A stretch of DNA of 64,000 bases from Streptomyces smyrnaeus. Lineage in GTDB: Bacteria; Actinomycetota; Actinomycetes; Streptomycetales; Streptomycetaceae. The translations under genes and the position numbers were made by a program. This document shows, in pieces, positions 1-9,259 of this stretch (positions are counted from its first letter, which is position 1; each line of letters begins with the position of its first letter). The stretch lies in NCBI RefSeq assembly GCF_017676345.1, contig NZ_JAFFZM010000001.1, positions 62,001 through 126,000 of the forward strand, written 5' to 3'. A model generated the notes under the pieces. It made no database searches, had not been told where the DNA came from, and saw only the letters and a program-made list of their open reading frames with translations.

Positions 1-1
1 G

Positions 2-1150
2 GCGACAGCGTCCCCGCAGGCGGGCGTTCTCGCCCCGCTCATCGACCCGAAGACGCTGCGCACTCCCGACGCCCACACGCTCGTCGTCCCGCTGAAGTCG
101 CCGCACGCCGAGTTCCCCAGCCTGCTGACGCACTACAACTGCTACGTCATCCCGGACGGGAGCGGGAGATCCATCGGCCGCACCGGCATCGGCACCGGCC
201 CCTTCAGGCTGGACTCGTTCGCGCCCGCGGGCCCCGGCAGCGTCACCGCCTACCAGGATCACTGGGCCGGGCGTCCCGTTCTCGACGCCATCTCCTTCGC
301 TTCGGTCGCCGACATGTCGGCCCGGGCGAACGCACTGCTGGCCGGCCAGGTCGACCTGCTCTCGCAGACCAACCTCGACTTCGCGACGGCCCGTGTGGTC
401 GAGGCCTCGGACCGCGCCACCATCGCCCGTGTGAAGAACTCCCAGTGGTACGTGCTGCCGATGCTCACCACGGAGAAGCCCTTCACGGACGTACGCGTAC
501 GCAAGGCGATGAAACTCGCCTACGACCCCGAGCACGTGGTCAAGGTCGCTCTTCAGGGTGCCGGCACCGCCGGCTGGGACAACCCGGTGCCGCCGGACGA
601 CCCACTGCACATCCGCTCACACCCCGAGCACGACCCCGACCGGGCCCGCCATCTGCTGAAGAAGGCGGGTCACGAGGGGCTGACCGTCGACCTTCACACC
701 TCCTCCTACGACCCGCTGTTCACCCCCATGGCGCTGGCCTACCAGGACTCGGCGCGGCGGGCCGGGATCCGGGTCCGGGTGAAGACGGCCGCTGCGGACT
801 CGTACTACACGCAAATCTGGATGAAGAAGCCGCTGATGGCGACCTACTGGTACACGGGCCGGCCCATCGACCAGCTCTTCACCCAGATCTTCCGCAGCGG
901 CTCGTCGTACAACGAGACCGCCTGGTCCGACAAGGACTTCGACGCGCTCCTCGACCGAGCCCGCGCCGAGACCGACGACAAGCGGCGCCGCGAACTGTAC
1001 GGCGAGGGGCAGACCATGGTGATCGAGAGGGGTGGGGCGATCACCCCGATGTTCGCCGACCGGCTCGTCGGAGTCTCCCGCAAGGTACGCGGATACGCCG
1101 AGCACGGGTTCGAGTTCGACTACCTCGCCATCGGCCTGAAGGGAGCCTGA
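2..1150 (+). CDS. ABC transporter substrate-binding protein, family 5 (5'-partial)
   Basis: Periplasmic-type solute-binding protein of the peptide/nickel family (SBP_bac_5), which captures substrate outside the membrane and hands it to the permeases encoded next. The reading frame is open from base 2, so the signal peptide and N-terminal lobe lie outside the window. Family features include the GTGPFRLDSF segment, the FASVADMSARANALLAGQVDLL region typical in position of the helix that follows the first lobe, and a C-terminal block on strain-like residues YAEHGFEFDYLAIGLKGA. The permease start follows the stop by 2 bases, so it heads a five-cistron coupled operon. The substrate cannot be read from sequence; peptides or other oligomeric amines are likely by family. 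Confidence 0.88.
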   Translation, partial: ATASPQAGVLAPLIDPKTLRTPDAHTLVVPLKSPHAEFPSLLTHYNCYVIPDGSGRSIGRTGIGTGPFRLDSFAPAGPGSVTAYQDHWAGRPVLDAISFASVADMSARANALLAGQVDLLSQTNLDFATARVVEASDRATIARVKNSQWYVLPMLTTEKPFTDVRVRKAMKLAYDPEHVVKVALQGAGTAGWDNPVPPDDPLHIRSHPEHDPDRARHLLKKAGHEGLTVDLHTSSYDPLFTPMALAYQDSARRAGIRVRVKTAAADSYYTQIWMKKPLMATYWYTGRPIDQLFTQIFRSGSSYNETAWSDKDFDALLDRARAETDDKRRRELYGEGQTMVIERGGAITPMFADRLVGVSRKVRGYAEHGFEFDYLAIGLKGA

Positions 1151-1152
1151 GG

Positions 1153-2109
1153 ATGCTCTCGTTCATCGCCCGCCGCACCATATCGGCCCTCGGCACCCTG
1201 CTGCTGGCCTCGGTCCTGGTCTTCCTCGCCGTCCAGGCCCTGCCCGGCGACGTGGCCACCAAGATTCTCGGCAAGGACGCCACGCCGGACGCCGTGGCCG
1301 GGCTGCGAGAGCAGATGGGCCTCGACCGGCCCGCCTGGGAGCGCTACCTCGACTGGGTCGAGTCGGCCCTGCACGGGGACTTCGGCACCTCCCTGGTCTC
1401 CGGGAAGCCCGTCGCCACCGAGGCGGCCGCCCACCTCGGCAACTCCGCGCTGATCGCCCTGGTCACGGTCCTGTTCGCGGTGACCGGGGCGCTGGTGCTG
1501 GGCGTGCTCGCCGGTCTGTACCGCGACCGCTGGGCCGACCACCTGATCTCGACCGTCAGCCTCGTCGGCATGAGCATCCCCGAGTTCGTGGTCGCCACCG
1601 TGCTGGTGCTGTGCTTCTCCATCGCGCTGCCGTGGTTCCCCGCCGTCGTCCTGTACGGCCCCGACGCGAGCGTCGGTCAACTGCTGCCTGCCGTGTGGCT
1701 TCCCGCGCTCGCGCTGGCGACCGTCATGGCCGCCTACATCGTCCGCATGGCCCGAACGTCGGTCATCGATGTGATGGCGAGCGAGTACGTCACCACGGCC
1801 AGGCTCAAGGGCCTGTCCACCTGGCGGGTCGTCACCCGGCACGCCCTGCCCGGCGCGCTGCTGCCCACCTTGCATGTGATCGCCCTGAACGTGGCCTGGC
1901 TCGTGGGCGGGGTCGCCGTCGTCGAGAACGTCTTCAACTATCCGGGCATCGGCAAACTGCTGCTCACCTCGGTGCAGAACCGCGACCTGCCCGTCATTCA
2001 GGCCGTCGCGCTGATCAGTGCCGTCGTCTACGTCGTGTGCAACCTCGCCGCCGACCTCGGCTCCATGGCCTTGAACCCGAAGCTCCGTACGCGCGGGAGG
2101 ACCCGATGA
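1153..2109 (+). CDS. ABC transporter permease, DppB/OppB type
   Basis: Inner-membrane permease of about 318 residues, the usual length for DppB. An N-terminal signal-anchor helix (MLSFIARRTISALGTLLLAS) precedes a large extracytoplasmic loop and five further helices. The cytoplasmic coupling motif (YVTTARLKGLSTWRVVTRHALPGAL, about residues 210-235) is the EAA loop that contacts the ATPase. The ATG at 1153 was chosen because it lies 2 bases after the binding-protein stop; the frame is open far upstream but that part is antisense-like shadow of the preceding gene. The stop overlaps the next start by four bases (ATGA). Confidence 0.93.
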   Translation: MLSFIARRTISALGTLLLASVLVFLAVQALPGDVATKILGKDATPDAVAGLREQMGLDRPAWERYLDWVESALHGDFGTSLVSGKPVATEAAAHLGNSALIALVTVLFAVTGALVLGVLAGLYRDRWADHLISTVSLVGMSIPEFVVATVLVLCFSIALPWFPAVVLYGPDASVGQLLPAVWLPALALATVMAAYIVRMARTSVIDVMASEYVTTARLKGLSTWRVVTRHALPGALLPTLHVIALNVAWLVGGVAVVENVFNYPGIGKLLLTSVQNRDLPVIQAVALISAVVYVVCNLAADLGSMALNPKLRTRGRTR

Positions 2110-3017
2110 CCGCCCTCGACCCCGCCCCGACCCCCGCACCGGCAACCGCGCCCGCGCCCGCGTCCGCAGGGGGGCGCACCATCCGTACCTGGCGCACCCT
2201 GCGCTCCTCCCGTACCGCAGTCATCGGCCTCGCCGTCGTGGGCGTCCATGTGCTGCTGGCGCTGCTCGCCCCGCTGCTGACGCCGCACGACCCGGTCGCC
2301 AACAGCCCCTCGCACGCGCTTCTCGGCCCCGGTCCGGAGCACTGGGCCGGTACGGATCAGTACGGCAGGGACGTCCTCGCCCGGGTGCTGTACGGCGGCC
2401 GGTACGCGCTCGGTGTGTCCGCCGTCTCCACCGTCCTGGGGGTCGCCCTCGGTACGGTGATCGGCTGTGCGGCGGCGCTGCGCGGAGGCTGGTTCGACGA
2501 CATCCTGAGCCGGGTGCTGGACGCGGTGCTCTCGATACCGGCGATCCTCGCGCTGCTGGTCGTCGTCACCGTGCTGGGCACCGGATACCCGGTCATCATC
2601 TGCGCCGTCGCCGTGGTGTTCGTACCGCAGGTCGTGCGGGTGGTGCGGGGTGCGGCGCTCGCCGTCGTACCCGCCGACTACGTGACCGCGGCCCGCGCCC
2701 GGGGCGAGAGCACCTGGGCGATCCTGCGGCGGGAGGTCCTGCCCAACATCGTCGACGTGGTGTGCGTGGAATTCGCCATGCGGGCCTCCTGGGTCGTCCT
2801 GCTGATCTCCTCGCTGTCCTTCCTCGGCTTCGGCGCCGCCCCGCCGACCCCCGACTGGGGGCTCATGGTCGCCGAGAACCGCACCGCCATCACCGTCGTC
2901 CCGATGGCGAGCCTCGCGCCTATCATCGCCCTGGCCACGCTCGTGGTCGGGATCAACCTCGCGTCCGACGGCCTGTCCAAGGCCTGGGGCGTGGACCGGA
3001 TCCGGGAGGGCTCCTGA
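2106..3017 (+). CDS. ABC transporter permease, DppC/OppC type
   Basis: Second membrane subunit of the importer, about 303 residues. It begins with a proline/alanine-rich cytoplasmic tail, then the OppC_N segment (helix from about residue 40), the DppC hallmark HWAGTDQYGRDVLARVLYGG near residue 80, and the EAA coupling loop (ADYVTAARARGESTWAILRREVLPN). Helices fill the rest of the chain. The start overlaps the previous stop (ATGA at 2106) and the stop overlaps the ATPase start (TGATG), so translation of the subunits is probably coupled. Confidence 0.94.
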   Translation: MTALDPAPTPAPATAPAPASAGGRTIRTWRTLRSSRTAVIGLAVVGVHVLLALLAPLLTPHDPVANSPSHALLGPGPEHWAGTDQYGRDVLARVLYGGRYALGVSAVSTVLGVALGTVIGCAAALRGGWFDDILSRVLDAVLSIPAILALLVVVTVLGTGYPVIICAVAVVFVPQVVRVVRGAALAVVPADYVTAARARGESTWAILRREVLPNIVDVVCVEFAMRASWVVLLISSLSFLGFGAAPPTPDWGLMVAENRTAITVVPMASLAPIIALATLVVGINLASDGLSKAWGVDRIREGS

Positions 3018-4744
3018 TGACCGCCCTCGTGTCCGTCAGCTCGCTCTCCGTCTCCTACCGCTCGGGCGGCCAGGACGTGCCGGTCGTGCGGGAGGTGTCC
3101 TTCGAACTCCCCGAGGGGCGCACGCTCGCCCTCGTCGGCGAGTCCGGCAGCGGCAAGTCGACTGTCGCGGCCACCCTGCTCGGCCACCTGCGACACGGCT
3201 CGCGTCTGGACGGCGGGGAAGTCCGGGTGGACGGCCACGACGTCTTCGCCCTCTCCCCCGGCAGGTTGCGGCGGCTGCGCGGCGGAACCGTTGCGATGGT
3301 CGCCCAGAACGCCGGCCACTCGCTGACCCCGTCCATGCGCGTCGGGCGGCAGATCGCGGAGGCGGGCGGTGGTGTCCCGGTGCTCGACCTGCTGGAGCAG
3401 GTCAGGCTGCCCAGACCCGCCGAGCTGGCGCGCCGCTATCCGCACGAGCTGTCCGGCGGACAGCAGCAGCGGGTCTCCATCGCGATGGCCCTCGCGGCCC
3501 GCCCCCGGGTCCTTGTGCTCGACGAGCCCACGACCGGTCTCGACGTCGTCACCCAGCGCGGCATCCTCGACCTCGTCGCCGACCTGCGCGACGAACTCGG
3601 GCTGGCCGCCCTGCTGGTGAGCCACGACCTGGGCGTCGTCGCGCGCATGGCCGACGAGGTGAGCGTGCTGCGGCTGGGCCGGACGGTGGAGTCGGCACCC
3701 ACCCGAAAGCTCTTCTCCCGCCCCGAACACGCCTATACGAAACGGCTGCTGGCCAGCGTGCCGCGGCTGGCGGACGACGGCCTCGCCCTGGTGGGCGAGG
3801 CCGGCGAGCGGGAGATCCGTGCCAGAGCCGTGGTGCCTCCCCAGGCACCGGTGGCCGTCTCCGCCGACGACGTCACCGTCGACCACGGCTCGGTCCGCGC
3901 CGTGCACGGTGTCTCCTTCGAGCTCCGGTGCGGCGAGATCGTCGCCCTCGTCGGGGAGTCGGGCAGCGGTAAGTCCACCCTCGCGTGGGCACTCGCCGGC
4001 CTGCGCGCACCCTCCGGCGGCACGATGACCCATCAGTCGGGCGATCTGACCCGCCTCGCGCGCAAACGTCCGCCGGGCCTGCGGCGCCGGGTGCAGCTGG
4101 TGTTCCAGAACGCCGACACCTCCCTCAACCCGCGCCGCTCGGTGGGCGACGCGATTCGCCGCCCCCTGCGGCTGTTCGGCACGGCGCCGAACCGGGAAGC
4201 GGCCACCGCACGGGCCCGCGAACTGGTGCGGGACGTCCAACTCGATCCGGCGCTCGCCGACCGGCTGCCCGCTCAGCTCTCCGGCGGCCAGCGGCAGCGG
4301 ATCGGCATCGCACGGGCACTGGCCGGCGAGCCGGACGTGTTGATCGCCGACGAGATCACCACGGCACTGGATGTCTCGGTACAGGCCGAAGTACTGCGGC
4401 TGCTCGACGACCTGCGCAGGGAACGGCAATTGGCCTGCCTGTTCATCAGCCACGACCTGGCCGTCGTACGGGGCCTTGCCGACCGTGTCCTGGTCCTGCG
4501 CCACGGTGTGGTGGTGGAGGAGGGCCCCACCCAGGCCGTCTTCACCGACCCCGGCCACCCCTACACCCGCGAGCTGATGGCCGCGGCCCTCGAACCCGAT
4601 CCCGACGCACGGCCACCCGTGGACGACGTGCCCGATTGGGAGGAGACAGCAGACGCCGACGGCGTCTGGACCGACCACGGCCACGGCCACCGCGTCCGCC
4701 GCTGGCGCCCCGCAAGCACCCCCCTCGTCGAAGGAGTTCCGTGA
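3017..4744 (+). CDS. Peptide-type ABC transporter, fused double ATPase (DppD-DppF-like)
   Basis: A single 575-residue chain carries two complete ABC ATPase domains, corresponding to the separate DppD and DppF subunits of other importers. Walker A motifs GESGSGKST lie at residues 41-49 and about 313-321; both halves have the LSGGQ signature (LSGGQQQR and LSGGQRQR), Walker B (VLVLDEPTTGLD and VLIADEITTALD) and the switch histidine region (LVSHDLGVV, FISHDLAVV). The fused arrangement is common in actinobacteria. The C-terminal tail after the second domain is rich in Asp, His and Trp. The gene is coupled at both ends by four- or one-base overlaps. Confidence 0.94.
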   Translation: MTALVSVSSLSVSYRSGGQDVPVVREVSFELPEGRTLALVGESGSGKSTVAATLLGHLRHGSRLDGGEVRVDGHDVFALSPGRLRRLRGGTVAMVAQNAGHSLTPSMRVGRQIAEAGGGVPVLDLLEQVRLPRPAELARRYPHELSGGQQQRVSIAMALAARPRVLVLDEPTTGLDVVTQRGILDLVADLRDELGLAALLVSHDLGVVARMADEVSVLRLGRTVESAPTRKLFSRPEHAYTKRLLASVPRLADDGLALVGEAGEREIRARAVVPPQAPVAVSADDVTVDHGSVRAVHGVSFELRCGEIVALVGESGSGKSTLAWALAGLRAPSGGTMTHQSGDLTRLARKRPPGLRRRVQLVFQNADTSLNPRRSVGDAIRRPLRLFGTAPNREAATARARELVRDVQLDPALADRLPAQLSGGQRQRIGIARALAGEPDVLIADEITTALDVSVQAEVLRLLDDLRRERQLACLFISHDLAVVRGLADRVLVLRHGVVVEEGPTQAVFTDPGHPYTRELMAAALEPDPDARPPVDDVPDWEETADADGVWTDHGHGHRVRRWRPASTPLVEGVP

Positions 4745-6756
4745 AGTACCGCGAGCGGTTCGAACGCCAGGTCGTGCGTGAGGACGTCTGGATCCCCACC
4801 CCGGACGGAAAGGTCCGGCTGCACGCGCGCATCTGGCGTCCGGCCGACGCGACGAGCGACCCCGTGCCCGCGCTGCTGGAGTACCTCCCGTACCGCAAGA
4901 GTGACTGGACAGCCCCCCGGGACGCCCAGCGCCACCCCTGGTACGCGGGTCACGGCTACGCCTCCGTCCGGGTCGACATCCGGGGCCACGGCGACAGCGA
5001 GGGCGTACCGGGCGACGAGTACGACGCCCAGGAACTCGCGGACGGCGTCGACGTCGTCAACTGGCTGGCGGCACAGCCCTGGTGCACCGGCAAGGTCGGT
5101 ATGTTCGGCATATCCTGGGGCGGGTTCAACGCGCTCCAGATCGCCGCCATGGCCCCCGCCCCCCTCAAGGCGATCGTGACGGTGTGCTCCACCGACGACC
5201 GCTACGACAACGATGTGCACTACACCGGCGGCGCCGTCCTCGGGATCGACATGCTCGCCTGGGCCGGCACCATGCTCGCCTTCGCCGCCCGCCCACCGGA
5301 CCCGGCACAGGTCGGCACCGACCGGTGGCTGCCGATGTGGCGCGAACGCCTCGAAGGGCTCGAACCCTTTCTGCACACCTGGCTGGCCCATCAGCAGCGG
5401 GACGACTACTGGCGGCACGGCAGCGTGTGCGAGGACTACAAAGCCGTCGACGCGGCGGTCCTGGCGGTCGGCGGCTGGAACGACCCCTACCGCGACACGG
5501 TGCTGCGGCTCGTCGAGCACCTTCCGCACGAGCGTGTCCGGGGGCTGATCGGTCCCTGGTCCCACCAGTATCCGGACCGCGGACTGCCTCCCGGCCCCGC
5601 CATCGGCTTCCTCCAGGAGACCCTGCGCTGGTGGGACCAGCACCTCAAGGGCCGCGACACCGGTGTGATGGCCGAGCCGTTGCTGCGGGCCTGGATCAAC
5701 GACCCTGTGCCACCCGCCACGTCCTACGACGTCATGCCGGGCCGCTGGATCGGCGAGACGGCCTGGCCCTCCCTAAGGGTGAGCCGGCAGGAACGCGCCC
5801 TGGGCGCCGGCGAGGCACCCCTGGTGGTCGACTCCCCCCAGCACACCGGTGTCGACGCCGGCCGCTTCTTCCCCTTCGGCAACGCGAGCGACCTGCCGCC
5901 CGACCAGCGGGAGGAGGACGGCCGCGCGGTCTGCTTCGACTCCGGGCCCCTGGACGGGCACGTCGAGATCCTCGGCCGACCACGCGTCAGGCTCCGGCTG
6001 GACAGCTCCACCCCGCGCGGCCATGTGATCGCCCGCCTCTGCGACGTGGCCCCCGACGGCTCCTCCACCCTCGTCGCCCGAGGCGTGCTCAACCTCCTCA
6101 GCCGGCATGGCCGGGACCGGTCCGTCGAGTGGGTCCCCGGTACCTACGAGGACGTCGAGTTCGAACTCGGTGCCACCGGTTACACCTTTCCGCCCGGGCA
6201 TCGCGTCCGCGTCGCCGTCTCCAACACGTACTGGCCGTGGGTTTGGCCGCACGGCGAGCGCGGACAGCTGACCGTGATCCCCGCGCACAGCGCCCTCCTG
6301 CTGCCCGTGAGGGCGCCTGGGGGCCCTGGAGAAGAGGAGCCGGTCCGCTTCGAGGAGCCCGAACAGGCACCGCCGCTCCCGGTGACGTACGACCTCCCGG
6401 ACCGGCCGCGACCCGAACGGCTCGTCACCCACGATGTCGCCGCAGGCGAGTGGACCCTCGATGTCGACCCCCGCTACGGCGGCTCCCGCACCTTTCCGGA
6501 CGGGCTGCGTTACGAGGAGAACGCCCGGGAGACGTACCGTATCCGCAGCGACGATCCACTGTCCGCCTCGGCCGTCTCCGCATGGACGATCCGGCTGACC
6601 CGCGGCGAGGAATGGGACGCCGAGATCGTCGCGCGGACGGAACTGAAGGCCACGACAGCGGAGTTCGTGATGGACAGCCACCTCCAGGCACGGGCGAACG
6701 GCCAGACCGTGGCCGAGCGCACCTGGCACCGCACCACCCCGAGGACGTCCGGATGA
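4741..6756 (+). CDS. CocE/NonD family alpha/beta hydrolase (X-Pro dipeptidyl-peptidase S15-like)
   Basis: Hydrolase of 671 residues that by family cleaves esters or amides, with members including cocaine esterase and X-prolyl dipeptidyl peptidase. The N-terminal alpha/beta domain holds the nucleophile elbow GISWGG (Ser125) and the DIRGHGDSEG strand-turn; the C-terminal half is the jelly-roll PepX_C domain (PLDGHVEILGRPRVRLRL onward). No signal peptide is visible, so it should act in the cytosol on material brought in by the co-transcribed importer. GTG at 4741 overlaps the ATPase stop (GTGA). About 120 extra residues at the C terminus go beyond a minimal PepX_C fold. Confidence 0.9.
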   Translation: MKYRERFERQVVREDVWIPTPDGKVRLHARIWRPADATSDPVPALLEYLPYRKSDWTAPRDAQRHPWYAGHGYASVRVDIRGHGDSEGVPGDEYDAQELADGVDVVNWLAAQPWCTGKVGMFGISWGGFNALQIAAMAPAPLKAIVTVCSTDDRYDNDVHYTGGAVLGIDMLAWAGTMLAFAARPPDPAQVGTDRWLPMWRERLEGLEPFLHTWLAHQQRDDYWRHGSVCEDYKAVDAAVLAVGGWNDPYRDTVLRLVEHLPHERVRGLIGPWSHQYPDRGLPPGPAIGFLQETLRWWDQHLKGRDTGVMAEPLLRAWINDPVPPATSYDVMPGRWIGETAWPSLRVSRQERALGAGEAPLVVDSPQHTGVDAGRFFPFGNASDLPPDQREEDGRAVCFDSGPLDGHVEILGRPRVRLRLDSSTPRGHVIARLCDVAPDGSSTLVARGVLNLLSRHGRDRSVEWVPGTYEDVEFELGATGYTFPPGHRVRVAVSNTYWPWVWPHGERGQLTVIPAHSALLLPVRAPGGPGEEEPVRFEEPEQAPPLPVTYDLPDRPRPERLVTHDVAAGEWTLDVDPRYGGSRTFPDGLRYEENARETYRIRSDDPLSASAVSAWTIRLTRGEEWDAEIVARTELKATTAEFVMDSHLQARANGQTVAERTWHRTTPRTSG

Positions 6757-7421
6757 CCGGCGGGAGAAGCCCGCGCCGCGCCGTCGCCGCCGCCGACCGC
6801 ACCCGGCAGCCCACCGAGGTGCGCCGTCGCCTCATCGTCGAGGCGGCCGTGCCGCTGATCGCCGAGCGGGGTTCCTCCTCGGTCGGCGTGCGGGACGTCG
6901 CCGGTGCGGCCGGGGTGTCCGTGGGTACGGTCACCTACCACTTCGGCAGCGTCCAGGAGATCCTCTCCGAGGCGATGGTGCTGCAGATCGAGCGGTACTA
7001 CGCGGCCCTCAGCGAGACCGCGGACCGGGCGACCAGCGCGGCCGGGGCGCTGCGCCTCCTCGTCGACGCGCTGTTCACCGAGGACACCGACCGGCACTGG
7101 CGGATGTGGTTCGAATACTGGAACGCGGGCGAGCACCACCTCGATCCGGCGTTCGCCGGTGGCCAGGACCGGCGCTACGAGAGCTGGCACCGGCAGATCC
7201 GCGCGCTGGCCGAACGCGGCGTCGCGGACGGCGAGTTCACCTGCGCCGACCTGGACGGCTTCACCACCCGCTTCGCAGCCCTCGCCGACGGGCTGGCCCT
7301 GCAGCGGCTCCGCCAGGCCCCGCCGCTGACCACTCAGGACGCCCGCCGCCATCTGCACCGCTTCATCGAGACGGAACTGGGCCCAGGTCCCCACGGTGTG
7401 GGCCTCGGCCCCGCCGAGTGA
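6753..7421 (+). CDS. TetR family transcriptional regulator
   Basis: DNA-binding regulator of 222 residues. The N-terminal HTH spans about residues 25-75, with the recognition segment GVSVGTVTYHFGSVQEIL; the C-terminal half is a ligand-binding/dimerisation domain resembling TetR_C_6/BetI-like members. ATG at 6753 overlaps the hydrolase stop by four bases, making it the last cistron of the importer operon and therefore a likely feedback regulator of uptake and hydrolysis. The ligand is unknown. Confidence 0.9.
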   Translation: MTGGRSPRRAVAAADRTRQPTEVRRRLIVEAAVPLIAERGSSSVGVRDVAGAAGVSVGTVTYHFGSVQEILSEAMVLQIERYYAALSETADRATSAAGALRLLVDALFTEDTDRHWRMWFEYWNAGEHHLDPAFAGGQDRRYESWHRQIRALAERGVADGEFTCADLDGFTTRFAALADGLALQRLRQAPPLTTQDARRHLHRFIETELGPGPHGVGLGPAE

Positions 7422-7859
7422 CAGCGAGGACATACCCGGCCCGGACCGGGCGTCGAGTTGCCCCTGAGCTGCTGAGCGCGGCTGCCCTCTTCTCTGACGC
7501 GGGCCAGGTGCTGGGCTGCGGCACCGTGGTGGTCCCGCACACCACCACCGGCCGCACAGTCGGTGCCCCCGGCCCACCGGCTCGCCGTCAGGCCGGCACC
7601 CGCGAGGAGCGGCTGACCTGCCCCGGCCCGGACCGCCCGCAACGTCGCAGCGGACAAGCAGTTTCGATATGACCGGCCTTCACCGGCGTCCGCGCACTTT
7701 GCCGCTTTCGAGCTCCGCGAACATCACGTAGATCATGTGAAGATTCCGAGTGGGGCAACTATGCGATCCCCGCCCAAAGGGATTCTTACCCGGAGCTAGG
7801 ACACGGCAATTGGTGTGCAGCATTGCCTGACTGCCCGTCATCGAGTCGCCAGGTGAAGC
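7422..7859. other. Intergenic region without a gene
   Basis: 438 bases between the TetR gene and the YceI gene. No frame has gene-like codon use. Base composition drops in GC from about 7660 onward, which fits a promoter region for the YceI gene. It includes an imperfect palindrome TCACGTAGATCATGTGA near 7723, which could be an operator, but its arms match only partly. Confidence 0.5.
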
Positions 7860-8534
7860 ATGAAACTGTTCAAACGTGGCATGTCACCCAACTCCCCGAC
7901 CCGCCCTGCCACACACGGTCACACCCACGCCGACGCAGGTGTGGCGTATGCGGGTGCGGTGAATCCGGCCCCGGCGGCCCCGGCCCTGCAGGAGCTCACC
8001 GGGGAATGGATCATCGACCCCGCCCACAGCCGGATCGGTTTCTCGGTACGCCACGCCATGGTGACGACGGTGCGCGGGTCCTTCACCGAGTACCGGAGCC
8101 GCCTCTACTTCGACGGCTACGATCCGTCCCGCTGCCGGGCCGAGGTCGTCATTTCCACAGCCAGCGTCGATACGGGAGTGGAGCAGCGCGACGCACATCT
8201 GGTAGGCCGTGATTTCTTCGCCTCGGCCGACTACCCCCAAATGCAGTTCGTCAGCACCGGCGTGCAGTTCGTCGGTGACGACGTCTACCGCATGGCGGGA
8301 AACCTCACCATCAAGGACGTGACCAGACCCGTCGTGCTGGAGATGACCTATATAGGTCACGTGATGGACCCCTTCGGCTACCAGCGTGTCGGCTTCGACG
8401 GTACGACCACCATCGATCGCTCCGACTGGGGCCTCACGTACAACAGCCGACTGGCCGAGGGCGGCTCGATGGTCAGCGAGAAGGTGCGCCTGCAGTTCGA
8501 CATAGCCGCGATCCGGAACGCCCCTGCCGGCTAA
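7860..8534 (+). CDS. YceI family lipid-binding-fold protein
   Basis: 224-residue protein with the YceI lipocalin-like domain from about residue 45 (GEWIIDPAHSRIGFSVRHAMVTTVRGSF) to the end. YceI proteins bind polyisoprenoid or other amphipathic lipids; actinobacterial members are mostly cytoplasmic and of unknown role. No signal peptide is seen; the first 40 residues are His/Ala/Pro-rich and disordered. The motif DVTRPVVLEM and the GFDGTTTIDRSDWGL strand pair are family hallmarks. Its stop overlaps the stop of the convergent secreted-protein gene by two bases. A 16-base perfect palindrome with an ATA codon lies inside it (8344-8359). Confidence 0.9.
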   Translation: MKLFKRGMSPNSPTRPATHGHTHADAGVAYAGAVNPAPAAPALQELTGEWIIDPAHSRIGFSVRHAMVTTVRGSFTEYRSRLYFDGYDPSRCRAEVVISTASVDTGVEQRDAHLVGRDFFASADYPQMQFVSTGVQFVGDDVYRMAGNLTIKDVTRPVVLEMTYIGHVMDPFGYQRVGFDGTTTIDRSDWGLTYNSRLAEGGSMVSEKVRLQFDIAAIRNAPAG

Positions 8535-9259
8535 GGGGCGAGCGTCTTGCACAGGTCCTCGTAGGGGCCCTCCAGTGCCAGGAGTTCGCGCTGGGTCTCT
8601 CCGCCGCTCTCCGTGATCCGGACGGCCATGAAGCCACGCGAGACGAGCCACCTGTTGTGTGCGGGCCGGTCGTCGGTGTGCAGGCCGACGCCCCAGTCAC
8701 CGCCGCTGAGGACGCGTGTGGTGGTGCCGGGGTCGGGGTAGGAGAGGGTGCCGGTACCGGACAGATCACGGCGGACGGTCTTCCCCGTGTCCTTGTTCGT
8801 CACCTCCATGATCAGCGGGCCGCTGATGATGGCGTAGACGGGGTCGCCGGCACTGTTCTTCCAGGTCTTTTGCACCATGTCGACGACGGGGAACTCCGCG
8901 TGTGTCGGGAACGGGCACACCTCGCCCCGCGGGTAGTTCACTTCGGGTTGCTTGGGGCGGGTGACGAACGGCCCCTGCCAGTCGTCCGAGTGGGGCACCC
9001 GCTCGCCCGCCGCGGCCGCCGCCCCGCTGGAGGGCTGGGCCGACGGGCGGAGGGGGTGTGCCGTGGTCGGTGCGTCTCCCCCGGCCTCGGCCCCTGCCCG
9101 TCCGGGGGATGCCTGGGCACCGGCTGACGCGCACAGCAGGGCCGTGAGCGTGCAGACAGTCACGGCTACGGCCCTTCGCCGTCTGTCGCCCGCGGCTTCG
9201 GCTCCGCGCCCCGGCGTCTGACCGGTGGTTGCTGTACTCGAAGTTCTGGTCGCCCGCAT
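8531..9259 (-). CDS. Secreted protein of unknown function, paralogue of the protein at 40788-41375
   Basis: 242 residues with a twin-arginine-containing or Sec-type signal region (RRRRAVAVTVCTLTALLC, about residues 22-40) followed by an Ala/Pro/Ser-rich linker. The ATG at 9259 is preceded by GGGAGGAG at good spacing, so longer upstream starts are rejected. The folded part (from about residue 90) has a Cys near its start (GEVCPFPTHAEF) and one at the end (EDLCKTLAP), possibly a disulfide. The segment TVRRDLSGTG and the C-terminal Cys-x-TLA ending recur in the secreted protein at 40788-41375, marking a paralogous pair. Function unknown. Confidence 0.82.
   Translation of the reverse strand: MRATRTSSTATTGQTPGRGAEAAGDRRRRAVAVTVCTLTALLCASAGAQASPGRAGAEAGGDAPTTAHPLRPSAQPSSGAAAAAGERVPHSDDWQGPFVTRPKQPEVNYPRGEVCPFPTHAEFPVVDMVQKTWKNSAGDPVYAIISGPLIMEVTNKDTGKTVRRDLSGTGTLSYPDPGTTTRVLSGGDWGVGLHTDDRPAHNRWLVSRGFMAVRITESGGETQRELLALEGPYEDLCKTLAP

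Noticed and set aside
7723..7739. TCACGTAGATCATGTGA as an operator upstream of YceI
   Set aside because: Arms match only in part, and no regulator gene is adjacent.
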